DNA of 64,000 nucleotides from Azadirachta indica (GCA_022749755.1 CM040449.1:16092363-16156362); one strand, 5' to 3'; shown: positions 26,617 through 39,147, counted from the first letter of the stretch. Made by a program: numbers and translations. Notes: generated by a model not told the origin, from the sequence alone.

Positions 26617-27689
26617 ACTATGGTATGGAAAATTGATGATTTCTATGCGTTGGACCCTGAGCTCTGCGATTAAGATTGTTGTAGCTAAAGTAGTAGACTG
26701 AACTTCCGGACAAACAGTGAAAGTAATGGTAGATTTGTGTTTCACTTGTAAATTTTTGTATAGACTCTCTACCTTTACCATTCCTAATAGATCAAAAATA
26801 TTAGAGATGGAGCAAAGTTTGGCCACTATTGAGACATAAACAATTGCTCTGTTGTTTTGAGTGGTAAATGAGAAATTGTTGTGTTCTTGTAGACTTTGAA
26901 TTTGCCTTCTTAAATTTATTCGGATACGCATTAGTTTAGAGATCTGATATATTTTTGAAACAAATAAAACATAATCTTTAATTGCAAAGAAAGAAATATT
27001 GCAATATGCAGATTTACACCAATGGCAACATACACCTTAAAGAGATTAGTTACAACAATTAACTAATTATATTTGAGGTCTGTTATGACATAAAGAGATT
27101 AGTTACAACAATCAATTAGTCAGATTTGAGATTTATTAAGAAACAAAGAGATTATAAAATAACACCTTTTTGTTTGGTGTTTTTTTTTTTATAACATTAA
27201 TGAGAAAACAAATTATAAAATACAAATAATACAGTTTAAATTACAGCTTTCTTAAAGGAATTTTGCTATTCTCCTTTCTTTGAAATGATCTTTTTGATTG
27301 GAATGCAACGAATCTCCTGCGATATATATGTTATAGTAGAACAATTCTTAGATTTGAAATGTAAATTCATTAAATTTATCTATAAAACTCTATAATCTTG
27401 CAGATTTAAAAGAGAATATTATTACAATTATATAAATAAACAAATCTAAAAGAGAATACTACTACAATTATATAAACAAACCAAAAAACTAAAAAATTGC
27501 TTAGAGATCTGATTTAATAGGTTGTGGATTTGTATCACCAAAAATTGCTTTGAGAGGAAGAGTGCTGGGTGAAACATCACTCTCTAAAATTGTTAAGCTT
27601 ATCGAAAAATAAGAAAATATCTTCTGATGATGACAAGATTTGGAGAATACACTGACATGAAAGTTGCGGATAAAGTACTCAGAGAACTC

Positions 27690-27720
<31 letters not shown>

Positions 27721-28640
27721 GAAAATGGGATGCAGTGCTTTTGGTAATGTTTTAAAATAGTATGTGGTAGTATTTATTAAAAATAGTTTTCTGAAATTAA
27801 AAAAAAAAGGAGAGATTTGCAATTAATTTTGAAAATGCATTTTTAAAAAATGGTAGAAAAAGCAAAATGTAGTGCGTGCCCTCTGTTATGGTTCATTAAT
27901 TTTAAAACATATTACGTAAATTAATTTTAGGTCTGGGTGAGTGAGTAGGACAGAAACCCTTCCTTCAAACCCTGCACTTAGTAGGCTTCTCTCACAATAC
28001 GTGGGAATCCATACGTCTTCTTGCATTCAGTGTGCGAAGTCTCTCACAATACTTCACACACGTGCGAGACTCCTATCAAAATAACAAGTATCTAAACTCT
28101 TAAAACTCTTATAAGAACATAATAGCATACATCTAAACACTTTTAAGAGTTCTAGTTACAAATACTTGTACTAAAAAAAAAAAAATTAATTAATTAAATT
28201 AATATGATAATTTATTAAAAATAATTAATGAAATTTAAATGATTAATTTTAGTTAAATATATTGGTATGGGATAATATCTATTACTCTAATTTTTTAAGT
28301 CAATACTTTATCATCTTTTTATTTTTTTTTAATATTTCATTACTTTTAACTTTTTTTAAAATTTTTTTCAATAATTTAATTAATTTATTAAAAATAAAAT
28401 TAAAAATATTTAAAATATTAAAGTATAAAATCAAAATTTAAGAAGTAATAAAATATTTTAAAAAAAGAAAGATAATAGAATATTATTTTAAAAAATAGAA
28501 AGATAGTAGTCATTCTCTCTCTTAATACTTAAAAAAAAATTAATTAAAATAATATGATAATTTATAAAAAAATAAATATATATATATATATATATATAAA
28601 AAGGATACGGGAAATTTACACGTGTAGAATGATTATTTGA
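26617..28640. other. RDM4-like 3' flank and spacer with short repeats
   Basis: The first 300 or so bases are probably 3' UTR. Between 27,030 and 27,140 a unit of about 70 bp containing AAAGAGATTAGTTACAACAA is present twice. (TA)n runs occur at 27,697-27,721 and 28,577-28,598. No gene is supported. Confidence 0.6.
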
Positions 28641-30123
28641 TCACGGGAATCTCTAAGTGGTGCTGCGGTCGTTTCCCATAGGGAGGGAATCTCTTCTCCC
28701 GGAAACTTTCATTCCACCGGCCTCACCCTCCATGTAATTTCATTCTTCCATTGCCTCTCTTTTTAACTTTCTGTAACATTTTAGTCGAAAATTTTCAACT
28801 AATTTTCATTTATTTGTGTGTTTTCAATTTTTGTAGTAGATAATGATGAATGATTCTTTGGTTAGTAAGGAGAAAGAGAGTCTTCTCATTCCTGAACACT
28901 CATAGCTACTATTTCAAGTTATGCAGTGATTATAGTATTTGAATCGTGCAATTTGTCTTCAATTGTTTAATGTATATGAGTTGATGGTTGAGATTCGGTT
29001 AAGAGGATTTTAGTGTCTTTCATGATGTTATCAACTGTGGATCAAATGATATTTTAAACGGATCAACTATATCTTTCAAAATGAATTCTTTCTAAGTAGG
29101 TTTAGTTGTAAGATAGTGCAATGCAAATTCTCTTTTAAATGAATTTTGGTGTTGCTATCAGATTCAACGTCACTCAATACCTGCGGGTAGTGCTTTCATG
29201 GTATTGGGAAGCCTGGATTCCTATGGTGACCTTATGGTCTCAAAACTGGATACTAGTGGTAAAGGTACATTTGTGTTATTTATTTTTTGTTATGGCAGGG
29301 TTGTATAACCCAATTCACATTTAATGATCATAGACTATCATATCTACCATTGTTATTGTGGCTTATTATCACTTCAACCCAGCTTTCCACTTTTCTACTT
29401 GTCCGTGTATATGATTCAATGTTGGGAATAACCTTATCATTGCGAGTCTGAAAGGGAAAAATGCGAAGAAGGGTTGTTTTGAATTGGCTCTTACTTGATG
29501 GTCTTGTCACTGCTTGTGCTAAGCTGTTGTAATTTGTATTTACATTTTAGATTGCATTTGTTCTTGTTACTCAAATGTTGTTTACACTTAAAGTTCATAT
29601 TTTGCCTTGGTAAATTTGCATTTAAAATTTTTTGTGTTTATGTTTCCCTTGTTTTCCCAATGAAATAGTGTCATGCTGTGATTTTACCAAGTTTTGGGGA
29701 CGATGCTCTTAATGTTGTTGATTGAATTGCAAGGTTTTAGTTGAATATATCTGTACTAGTTGTTTTTTTTCCTGGTGGTTACTGCTTCATTTCTACTGCT
29801 GTATTTGGCTTTCTACCTGTAAAACTGTTCTACAAATGTGTGCCACTGGAATTTCAGATGTAGACAGGCTTCCATATACTGTGTTTGCCTCGGGATTGTG
29901 GTGCTAGGGCTCTGCTTCAGTCCAAGTCAATGGTCCATTATAGCTAATTTCTCTTCTAAACTATTTCGCTTTTTCATTATATTTCAAAATGTATTTTTGT
30001 TTCTTTGGACTGTGGTACTTAAACTTTTGTACTGGATTGTCTCTCATTCCAGGCAGCTATTGCACGTAGCTTTCAGCAAAAGCATTGATGTTTATCACCA
30101 GGATTTCCAAGGACTTTTTGTAC
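28641..30123 (+). CDS. Candidate spliced exons of an unrecognised host gene (partial)
   Basis: Four open segments join in frame at consensus splice sites: about 28,641-28,733 (ends LTLH, donor GTAATT), 29,162-29,264 (acceptor CTATCAG; contains MVLGSLDSYGDLMVSKLD, donor GTACAT), 29,858-29,900 (acceptor TTTCAG; DVDRLPYTVFASGL) and 30,053-30,123 (acceptor TTCCAG; QLLHVAFSKSIDVYHQDF, donor GTAAGT). Phases agree at each junction and the translation reads like protein. There is no clear ATG in the first segment, which is open only from a TGA at 28,638, so the 5' end may be missing, further upstream or truncated. No family is recognised. Downstream continuation would cross the large Copia/virus insertion. 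This is an inference from frames and splice sites only. Confidence 0.33.
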
Positions 30124-31599
30124 GTAAGTATTTGTTTGTGATGTTTGATTCTTTTTTCTTTTCAACTTTTGAGGTTTTTTTTCATTTTGAATCACAATTA
30201 ATATAAATGTGCATGTTGTGTGTATTCCATCCATTGCTTTGTTGATGATGATGTCACCTTGCTGAGATTGGGCTCTTAAATAGATTGTATTGATGGCCTT
30301 AATTGAGTAATTTTCTATTTTATGTTCCTTGCTACATTGGATAAAGATATAAGTATACGTAATCTCATAAATTTGGAGATGGAAGTTTTTTTGAATCATT
30401 GTGATGCAAAATGTGGACTGAATTCAGACATTTTGGCAATATGTGAACTTAAAAGCTATATATTTTGTTTTTCTTAATGGCAATATATTGATGTCTTACT
30501 ACTGATCTTTATGTTGTTACTCTGTGAGTATTGTATGGGCCATGGCTAAACGAATTTTTATGTTGCTGCAAATGTTTAGCTGAGTTACAAAAAAAATAAC
30601 TTAGAGTGGTCAAACCAACAGTCTGAAGCATCAGATTTCTAGAGAGGAAAGATTTTGGTTCTCCTGTAGTTTCTGCTGTTGGTTTTTGACGGAAAATGTT
30701 CAATCTCATTGAATATTTTGATATGATTATGTCCACTGAATTGTATATTGGAAGATCGATTGTTGATAATATTATCAGTTTTTGTTTTTTTGGTCTTTGT
30801 TTTATTACATTGAAGATTAAAGTTAGAATTAGTGGATTCTATCAGTAGTAGCGCCATTGATTATGTCTGAAAGCTGGGATTTGATTTTTTTTTAATTTTA
30901 TTGTTTCATCTTCAATAGCTACATGTGTAATTTCATTAAGATGCTACTAAATTCCTTTTGCCATAAAAACAACATTTAAGCTACCACAATGCATGTCTGT
31001 ATGTTGTGGATTGACTAGAAATCTAGTAAAAAGTGAAGAAGTTACCTTCTGTCTTCTGTCCTTTTTCTCTTTCCTTTTGGCGAATGAAAGTTAGTATTCT
31101 ATCTGCTTCATTGACCTTGAATATCTTCTTCAACCTCCTTTTTGGTTTCTCATACTTCTGTGCTGGACTATTCCTTTTGCCTATTCTGTTCCATTCTTAG
31201 TAGCATTGAGTAGCAATTTGTAATTATGTTCCTGTTGACATTTTTCTGATTCAGAAACCATATTTCAGACTTGGGTATCCATTGTCATTGAATTTTGTAC
31301 AGATAAGTCTTGTTAATGGAAATTCAAATGTAGTTTTTGGAACTGAAGGTTGCCAGGCAAATTTTGTGCCTTTCTTATATTATAGTTTTTTAAGTGTATG
31401 AATGACTTTATTCTGCCATAAAATGTCTTTTTCTTTTCTTCTGTGCTTCACGTTTTGGAAATGCCGCAGCTAACTGTGGGATTTGAGAATGAAAGACAAT
31501 GGCAATTGTCTGCATTGAATTTGTGGCTCTGTTGGTGATATTTTCTTATATTACAATTGGTTTGTTGTATTCCCAATAATTTTTTTTCCTTTGTTCTGA

Positions 31600-32640
31600 A
31601 CTTGAGATGAGCTTAAGTTTTGCAATTCATTCTGTTTCTTGTAGCTAGGCCTCAGTCCATGTCTTGTCAGTCCTTCTGTTGGATGCTTTTGCCCGATGAC
31701 AGAAAACTCTTTATGTGGAGTAGGATGCATATGCATTTTGAACCTCTATGTCTATCATCACCTTTGTAGCATCATCATCATCATCTGTGTCTGTGTCTGT
31801 CTGTCTCTCTATCTATCCATCTATCGACTCTTATTGTGGTGATGGATAATGAAAGGTAAAGGCTCTTAATGAACCCAGTTAGCTATACCATCAATGACCT
31901 AATATAGCTATAAGATCTGAGGGCTATTTAACTTTGGATATTTTATCTCTGTTGGATATCATTTAAGTAGTAAGTACTTTACCTTCTGACTATTTGTATT
32001 GGGTCATTAATTTTTTACTGTTGGTGAGAACTTACACTCACTTGTCTTCTGGTATTGTGCTTGCTTACTCTACTTCTATGCTATTGTAGCAGTATTAATG
32101 TATATTTCAACTGTTGCAATGGCGGTGCTCTTTTAAATGGTCTGTGTATGTATGGGAAAGACATCCATATTACCTCTACACTATCTAGATGGGGTTAAAC
32201 TTTGTTAAAGTTTCCACTGTAAACTGCAAATAGTTTTTCCTGTCAATTTTCTTATATAACAGTACGGCAACTTTGCTTAATTTTTGTGGATTCTAGACAG
32301 CTTGTTCACTCCTTCATATTTCTTCTTACACAAAGTATATGTTTTCTCCGTTTCATCTTGGAAAAAAGAAAAATAGCATGATAAGTCTACTCATAACATT
32401 GATCATTTTATTCTTGTCACAGTTTCACAGGTGTGCTTATTCTCACATTGGTTCTCTGACTCAATTTAAAATTTAAAGTTCTTGCATTATTTCAACTAAA
32501 ATTCTGTTAAATGTGAGACTTTTTATGATCCTTGAGTAGGTTTGTTTTGCTGGTACATCTTTGTTTGAAATATTTTACATTGTGCACATGCAAGCATCCG
32601 TTTTTTCTTATAGTTCTGTAGTGCATGTGGTTGTGATTGT
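31600..32640 (+). repeat. Diverged direct duplicate, copy 1
   Basis: The order of shared blocks matches 55,625-56,600: a GCAATTCA(T/A)TCTGTTT stretch, ATGTGGAG, a CATCATCA/TCTCT microsatellite, GTAAAGGCTCTTAATG(A/G)A, CCAGTTAGCTATACC, GAGGGCTATTTAA, and TTGGGTCATT. Both copies are in the same orientation, about 24 kb apart, and flank the Copia/viral block. Divergence is substantial (many substitutions and indels), so the duplication is older than the viral insertions. Confidence 0.75.
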
Positions 32641-33540
32641 TTGTTGGTTTTGACTGGAGAGACTGCTATTGACAATTATTGCATGCCAATACATGCTAGA
32701 AGATAACTAAAATTTGGTATGCCCAATGATGGAAAATCATGATGTCAGGTGGGTGCATTGAACTCTGTTATCATTTTTTTTTCCGCCTTCCCTTTGTTGT
32801 TGTTCTAGTTGATATAATTGGGGATGTGGATTGGCTTTTAATGAAAATCATGAACATCACTTATAGGGTATGACTTATCTGAGGTCTTCAATGCTTCCTT
32901 TTCACTGTGAAATTTCTTTCTTTCTTTTTGTTTGTTTTTGGGTTAATTTAGGCCTTTGAGAAATAATGAAGATAATAACGCATATTGTTTATGCAAAGTT
33001 CTGAGGCATTTTTAATAGTAAGTGATTAAATTGTTGGAGGCTTTTGAATTTTGCATTTATGTTTGCATTGTTATATTCATTTCATCATCCAGGTAATTAT
33101 TTTGAACAAATTTCTTAAACATAAAGCCAAATTTAGAAGATTTGAGTTAAAATATTTTGTTGTCACCCTTTATAACTACAATCTTTGCATCTTCATGGAA
33201 CTTTGTTTCTTCTTTCTCTTTTAGTCTTTCTTCAGCTATCTTTGCTTTATGTTCTTTCAGTTTAGAAGTCCACCTGAGTACATAATCTTCTACTATGCCT
33301 CTGCCTGCCTATTATATGATGTGCGTGTATGTGGACAGGAATCCTGCATGGTGCACTGTTAGCTTGTTTAGGGCATGGCAAGTTAATTGTTGTACTTGGT
33401 GTTGCTAATTAGGTTATCAATTTAAGGTCTGCAATTATTTGGTTGTTAAGGAGCGTACTAATGAAATGATAGAAGGAAGTTGATTGACATGATATGATGT
33501 ATCAACTTTTCTGTATGCATTAATCTATATTGTATGTATT

Positions 33541-33545
33541 GCATA
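33541..33545. repeat. Target-site duplication of the Copia element (left)
   Basis: GCATA precedes the 5' LTR and GCATG follows the 3' LTR at 51,679-51,683. Four of five bases match, as expected for a 5-bp Copia duplication with one later change. Confidence 0.6.
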
Positions 33546-33758
33546 TGTTAGAATTAAAATTAGACTTGTTTAGTTTTACCAGGTTTAGTGTTTCTAAGTA
33601 TAGTTCTATTTCAAGTATTATTAATCTTTTTCTAATTTGTTAAAGATTCCTAAGTTTATTAGTTTATATTGTTTTATTATTTCAACTTATAAAAAGTTAT
33701 TTCTATGTACTTAGTTTATATTTTAAGAGAGTTCAATATAATTTTATTTTTTTCAACA
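33546..33758 (+). repeat. 5' LTR of Copia element
   Basis: 213 bp, beginning TGTTAGAATT and ending TTTCAACA. It aligns with 51,515-51,678 but carries about 49 bp absent from the 3' copy, plus scattered substitutions. The marked LTR divergence says the insertion is old. Confidence 0.88.
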
Positions 33759-33770
33759 TGGTATCAAAGC
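33759..33770 (+). other. Copia primer-binding site
   Basis: TGGTATCAAAGC immediately follows the 5' LTR and matches the initiator-tRNA-Met complement TGGTATCAGAGC with one change. This is the usual first-strand primer site of plant Copia elements. Confidence 0.85.
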
Positions 33771-33783
33771 AGCGCAAAAATCT

Positions 33784-33961
33784 TTAAACCAGGAAACCTA
33801 ACATGGGTACTGTAGTAAGAGTCGCAAATAGTAACAACGTTACTGTTTGCGTTTACTGTTCATAAGATATTGTTGGCATTTACTGTTTATGAGTTACTGT
33901 TTATTGGTGAAAATCTCTAGAAAAGGTTGAAGGTGTGGTAAAAGACAAGATGGTTTTTTCT
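33784..33961 (+). repeat. 178-bp direct repeat flanking EPRV-A, left copy
   Basis: The Copia leader DNA from TTAAACCAGG to GGTTTTTTCT is repeated base for base at 42,645-42,822. It includes the TTACTGTT-rich leader typical of Copia elements. The identity contrasts with the diverged LTRs, so the duplication arose when, or after, the viral block inserted. Confidence 0.92.
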
Positions 33962-33970
33962 GATTAAATT

Positions 33971-34302
33971 TCTTTTCCTTTAGGTTCCACCTAGAGAGAC
34001 TTTGGATTTCTATCCTTAGTTTACCAGGCAGTGTGTCTGAGGGATGATCATGTAACTTAGAGTGATTGTGTGAGTCCTTTCGCTTGATCAATAAAATTCA
34101 AGTTTGTTTCAAAAGTTTCAGAAGCATGAGAATTGCAACGCTAACATCATTAACCGTTCGATCAATGCAAATCATCTGCGCTGCTCGAAAAGCCAACAAA
34201 GGTAACTTTCCCTTTGTATTACTAATTACCCTGTTTTCTTGATTAAGTCTTCCGCTTTACAAATTTAATCAGAAAATAGAAGAATAGCGGTATTGGGATA
34301 GG
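33971..34302 (+). repeat. EPRV-A leader, left arm of an inverted repeat
   Basis: Non-coding viral leader-like DNA whose reverse complement lies at about 42,160-42,497. Shared marks include CCTTTAGGTTCCACCTA, CTTGATTAAGTCTTCCGC and AGAAGAATAGCGG. It carries an AATAAA at about 34,090 followed by ATTCAAGTTTG, a plausible viral polyadenylation region. The two arms are nearly identical, with a few substitutions. Confidence 0.8.
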
Positions 34303-34303
34303 C

Positions 34304-34443
34304 ACCACTGTCTATTATTCTTGCAGAAGAGGAAAGACAAAAGAAAATCAATAATCTCAGTGCAATAATTGTCCAACCAAAAAAGCTGCCAGGTACAGCT
34401 GACAAGATGGACCAACTGATAAGGCAAAATAATGCAAGTTACT
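34304..34443 (+). pseudogene. EPRV-A ORF2 fragment
   Basis: About 140 bp encode the same short stretch as residues within the ORF2-like protein at 39,111-39,899 (shared words INNLSAIIVQPKKLPG and MDQLIRQNNASY), but in plus orientation. It is a captured piece between two leader copies and has no start or stop of its own. Confidence 0.8.
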
Positions 34444-34522
34444 AATTACCCTGTTTTCTTGATTAAGTCTTCCGCTTTACAAATTTAATCAGAAAATAGA
34501 AGAATAGCGGTGTTGGGATAGG
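34439..34522 (+). repeat. Second copy of 84-bp leader segment
   Basis: Repeats 34,219-34,302 (TTACTAATTACC through GGGATAGG) with one base change. It joins the ORF2 fragment at a shared TTACT, suggesting template switching or microhomology joining. A third copy is in the minus arm near 42,160-42,245. Confidence 0.85.
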
Positions 34523-34601
34523 CTCTTAACATCACTATTAAGGCTAACTGTAAGTGCAAAATCACTGATTATCAGGACTTAAGAAGGCCTCTAACCTATA
34601 A

Positions 34602-34772
34602 ATTACCACTTGCAAAACATAAATTATTAGGCATTATTGGCTTAGACTTCGTCTTCAACGAATTATTTCATGGGATGATATTGACCAGAACGTCAATTCA
34701 TTTTCTAGGCCAAGGAATTAATGTTCCGTACAATTGGAACAATAATACGGATCAACAATCCAGCCCACTGGA
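34602..34772 (+). repeat. 171-bp direct repeat within EPRV-A, copy 1
   Basis: Corresponds to 41,886-42,056 with very few changes. It spans the end of the protease region (LLGIIGLDFVFNELF). The two viral segments therefore overlap by 171 bp on the viral map, as if two molecules or two ends were joined. Confidence 0.88.
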
Positions 34773-36693
34773 CTCATGTCCATGCAAAATTAAGGGTGAT
34801 TTGCAAACAACCCAAAACGGTTGCAGCCCAACAATTAAGTCAGAGTTGCTTCACGACCGTGGTGGTAATCATAACCCACAAACGCCCGAACAATTATTCC
34901 ATGAGTTCCAAAAACTCAACATGGAAGATAGTGATGAAGACGTCACCCCTACACAATATCTAGATATGATTCAACAAGATGAACATGATGCAATAAGACA
35001 TCACATCCTACATCATAACTACGATTTGACATCATGGTCACAAGAAGACAAAACTGAATCATCAGAATTTGATTCAAAAAACGTGTCCAATCTCGTTAGA
35101 GAAATGGAAAAACACAACTTCTTCTCAGATGTAGTTTCACCATTTACTCACTGGGAAAAACACAAAACCATCTGCAAAATAGATGTCACCAATCCCAATA
35201 TAATAATAAAGGGAAAGGTAATACCTGCTTCACAAAAAGCAATAGAAGAATGTGAAAAACAGATCAATCATATGTTGAAACATGGCTTAATAAGACCATC
35301 CAAATCTGAACATAGATCTCCACTATTCTTCGTTGAACAACCAGATAAAATCCGAATGGTCATAAACTATAAACGTCTCAATGATATAACTGTAGACGAC
35401 GGATATATAATTCTCAATAAGGAAATGTTGATGAACAGAATACAGGAAGCCAAATGGTTTTCGAAATTTGATATGAAGTCAGGATACCATCAGATCAAAA
35501 TGGATTAAGAATCCATCAAGTATAAGTCTTTCGTTTGTCCTAACCCAATTGGACAATATGAGACACTTGTTATGCCATTTGGGCTCAAAAATGCCCCAAG
35601 TATATTTCAACGCTTTATGGACAAAATTCTGAAAGCCCATATGAAATATTGTATAGTATACATCGATGATGTATTGGTGTTTAGTAAAACACAAAAGGAA
35701 CATGAGATCCACTTGATCAAAATCATGGCAACGTTCAAAGAATATGGACTCATTATGTCAAAAAGGAAAATGTCACTTGGAAAACAAAGAGTGAATTTTC
35801 TAGGAGCAGAAATCGATAAAGGAGCAATAACACTCCAACCCCACATTGCGAGTAAAGCATTATCTTATCCAGATAAGTTGGAAGACAGGACCCAACTCCA
35901 ACAATTTCTTGGATTCGTAAATTACTCAAGAATGTACATTAAGGACCTAAACTCATTAGTAGCTCCATTATATGCTAAATTAAGCAAAAACGGAGAAATG
36001 AGGTTTAATGATCAAGACATCAATCTGGTCAAAAAGATCAAAAGTCTTGTTATGAATTTACCACAGTTAAAGTTGCCACTTGAACATGAATATCTTATTG
36101 TTCAAACTGATGCCAGTAAGCATGGATGGGCAGCTATGTTATATTCTAAGCCCAATGAATTTTCACCAGCAAAATTGGAAAGGGTGTGTAAATACGCTAG
36201 TGGAAAATTCAAAGAAAAGGGAATGATCACTGCACTCGAAGCTGAATTATTAGCTGTCACATACGGCATAATTCACTTTAAATTCTTTTTAATAGGAAAA
36301 GCAAAGTTCACAGTACGAACTGATTGCTCAGCAATAGTATCTTTTGTCAATAACCTCGCTGGAAAAGAATTAAACAATCGAAGGTGGATCAACTTTATTG
36401 CTTTGTTCACCAACTCATGTTTAAAACCAGCATTTGAACACGTGAAAGGATAAGATAATAAGTTGGCAGACACTATGAGTAGGCTTCTTTTAAAAAGCAA
36501 AGATTCTTACTTAAAGAATAAAGAACCAACCTTATCAGATCTTCTTTTCATAACACAATTATTAAAGAGAAAGAGAAAAAGAGAAGATGAACTCGCTAAG
36601 GAATCCAATGAATCTCTCTATAAAAGGACGAGACTCGAAGAGGAAATCATCAACAATGGCATCCTCCTCAAAAATTCTTCTCAGATGTAGTTT
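34606..36693 (+). pseudogene. EPRV-A protease tail, reverse transcriptase and RNase H
   Basis: One frame runs through the whole segment with two premature stops, TAA at 35,506 (just after KFDMKSGYHQIKMD) and TAA at 36,451 (within the last RNase H motif). RT marks: FDMKSGYHQ, VMPFGLKNAPSIFQRFMD and the catalytic YIDDVLVFS (about 35,660). RNase H marks: TDASKHGWAAM, LEAELLAV, RTDCSAIV and LADTMSR. The protease catalytic part is not here but at 41.7 kb. The basic tail (LLKRKRKRED) ends at 36,690, where the sequence switches to minus-strand coat DNA at a short shared stretch. Confidence 0.9.
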
Positions 36694-38944
36694 CATGAAC
36701 ATTTTATCACATAATTCTCTATTGTAGATGTTCTGTGATTTGCTCATGTAATAACAATAATCTAAGAGGAAAGGAATAATCTTATCCCATGATGATATTG
36801 AGATTTGTTCCAAATCTCTCATATCTTGGGATTGTTCCATCTTAGATCCTAAGTTTGGGTCTTGCCCGGTTATTATTTGTGAGACTGTGTTCACAAAGTT
36901 CCAGGGGTTTGCCCCTTTTGTTTTAAGTAATCAAAACTAGCTTTATGCTTAGTCTTGAAATTTTCCCAGACTAATTTGGCTCCTTCTCCTAAGGATGTTT
37001 CCAAATATCTGTACATTTCATCGGCTGTATGATTAAATCCTCTTGCGATGTAATCACGCACCGTTCTGGATTTCCAATTTTCTAGGTTGGGCATCCACAT
37101 TTGGGGATTTACTGCTAATACTCTCAGTTCTTGCTGAGTTGGCAGTATTTCAAGTGGTAGTCTTGCACCTACGGGGCTATACCGTTTTGCTTCTGGATTA
37201 TAATCCGTGTAAGCAGCTCTTGGTATATTTCCGTCAACATAAGATATTGGGCTTGGGTCCAGTACTGTAGGAAGCCCAAGTTCTTGCTCTCCTGGCATAT
37301 CGAATTGTCCTTCGGATGCCTCTGAGCTGGGTTTTGAATTTAAGCCATCAGTATTACGGGCCATAAATTCAAAATTGTCATCTATCCATTTTGAGACATT
37401 AGACTGTGAATCATTCATAAGCTTCTCCATTTTTTGAGGAGTTATTCCTCTTCTAGACATTATTCGTCTATCAGCAGGATTATGAATATCCAAGTATAAG
37501 GATTTTCTTGCATCCTTCATGAATGTGCTTACATCTGATCTTACTTGTGAAATTTCTTCTTCACAAACGGATTTTCCTTTATCTTTGCGTTGTTTATTCA
37601 CGCATTGATCTATTAAGGCCTTATTTGCCTTGATCCATCTTTCTCGAAGTTTATTTATTTTCTAAATTTCTTCGAATACTTTTTCGGGTGTTTCCAAAAT
37701 TGTTTGATGAATAGGAATTTTCTTGGCTACTGCATATTTTTGTAGCTCTTCATATTCATCCAGATAAACCGTTCTTAAGGCTTTAATTGCTTTTTCTCGC
37801 TCTTCGATGGAAGTTCTTGCTTCCCATATTTGTCTGAGCAAATTGAAGAAAACTCGAAAATCACCATCTTCGTTGATAGCCATCAAGTCAAAGTGCTCAT
37901 CCTGTTGGAATGATTTATCATTCTGGATATTACTTGAGCTTGGCATGTCAACAGGGTTTGTATGGGGAATTTTCTCCTGATAGTTTTTGTAACAAATTCC
38001 TAAGGAGTTTTGTCCAAGAGGAATGTAAACAGATTCTGTTGGTGCTCTTGTCACCTCTGGGGGATTTGGTCTTTTAACATCCCAGATTGTGTTATCTAAT
38101 ATTGAAGAATCAAAAGCCTTTCCTGGTATTGCAGTGATTCCTTTTGATTTAACACCTGATATTACATCATCAATATTGAGACGATAAGATGAACTAGTGT
38201 TTTGACTAGCTTTACCAATAAATCCAACAAAGATATTTATATTGGGTTTTGTGATAAGTCCAAAGCCTTTGTTTGGGCTATGAATTTAATATCGAGTAAC
38301 TTATCTGTTGTGATTGTAAAATCTGGACAGAAGTAAAACAGTCCTTTATTTTGGTCCAGGTTACATTCTATTGAACAGATAATGGATTTTGCCATATCGA
38401 TAATGGAGTTGTCCATGATTGCTATGTGGACTTTAGCTCCAAGCCTTTTTCTTACGAGGCCTTTTATTCCTATTACGAATATTCCAAGGTGCCAGTACCT
38501 TAAACCTTCTTTTCGTAATTTTGTAATTGTTGGAGAATTTTGATTGAACAAAGGTATTTCTGATACCTGTTCATCTCCTAATAACAAGGCTTGTTCAAAT
38601 TGTCTATCAACAATCTTGGTTTTGCAGAACCATTTTTTGACCGTTGATTCTTTTGTGTTGTACAGAACACTTGGTTTGAACAATTTTAGTGTTTCCTTGT
38701 CAAATGACTCGAAATCAGAATCGATTGAAGTTATTGCTTCAAGATCCAAATCGAGATTTTCTGATTTTGCAGAGTTAATAATCTCTCTGAAAGGTATTTC
38801 TTTCGTTTTTAGGGCCTTGTAGGATTTATCCCTAAAAAATCTTTTTGATCCTTGTTGCGAATCATTTGGGTTTAATGGATCCTTTATTTTAGGATTCTCA
38901 TCATCGGTGAGGGTTCTTGACTTACCGGTGAATGGTTTAAACAT
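36694..38944 (-). pseudogene. EPRV-A movement and coat protein region
   Basis: On minus, an ATG at 38,944 opens a frame with 30K-type movement features (RYWHLGIFVIGIKGLV, then FYFCPDFTI). A frameshift near 38,237 moves the reading to the next frame (NIDDVISGVKSKGITAIPGK and on). That frame continues with a stop at 37,662 into a coat-like region (ENWKSRTVRDYIARGF, DEMYRYLETSLGEGAKLVW). A second frameshift lies near 36,900. The sequence breaks off at about 36,694. Family knowledge: in Tungrovirus and Badnavirus these parts are the N-terminal half of the main polyprotein. Domain assignment is by motif and position only. Confidence 0.75.
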
Positions 38945-39147
38945 TATCTTTCTGTTCTTGTGTCACCGTTTTGGTCAATAAACGTACTATAATTTAATTT
39001 AATAAAATCAGAACTAACAAGTGAAACTTTCTCACCTGAAGTTGATGCAGTTGTAGTCCACGCGCTGATTTTATCCCACGTTTTTCTGACTACTTCGTTT
39101 ATCTGAATAGCTATTGTTGCCGTCGGCTGGTGTTTGCTTGAATCCAA
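38944..39147 (-). CDS. EPRV-A small ORF between ORF2 and movement protein
   Basis: A 67-codon open frame overlaps the end of ORF2 by 37 nt and has no ATG (first possible initiator is TTG). Its TAA overlaps the movement ATG as TAATG. It may be a separate small protein, or the C-terminal part of ORF2 displaced by a frameshift. The stop-start overlap is typical of the coupled or leaky initiation used in this virus clade. Confidence 0.45.
   Translation of the reverse strand: MDSSKHQPTATIAIQINEVVRKTWDKISAWTTTASTSGEKVSLVSSDFIKLNYSTFIDQNGDTRTER

Larger units (their letters stand above)
30124..33545. other. T-rich intron-like host DNA
   Basis: Base composition is T-rich on plus with many ATG/stop-rich short frames and no convincing coding exon. 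This is what a long intron or decayed genic region looks like. It includes the 31.6-32.6 kb segment that recurs near 55.6 kb. The Copia element starts at its right edge. Confidence 0.5.

Noticed and set aside
26482..26931. 149-codon minus-strand ORF over the end of the RDM4-like gene
   Set aside because: It is the antisense shadow of the acidic last exon (GAT/GAA codons read as Ile/Leu) plus 3' UTR.
30073..30399. 108-codon minus-strand ORF
   Set aside because: Low-complexity Ile/Lys-rich reading in intron-like T-rich DNA, with no splice or family support.
34606..36690. Calling EPRV-A a Ty3/Gypsy retrotransposon
   Set aside because: No integrase, no LTRs of its own, and associated movement, ORF1 and ORF2 parts point to Caulimoviridae.
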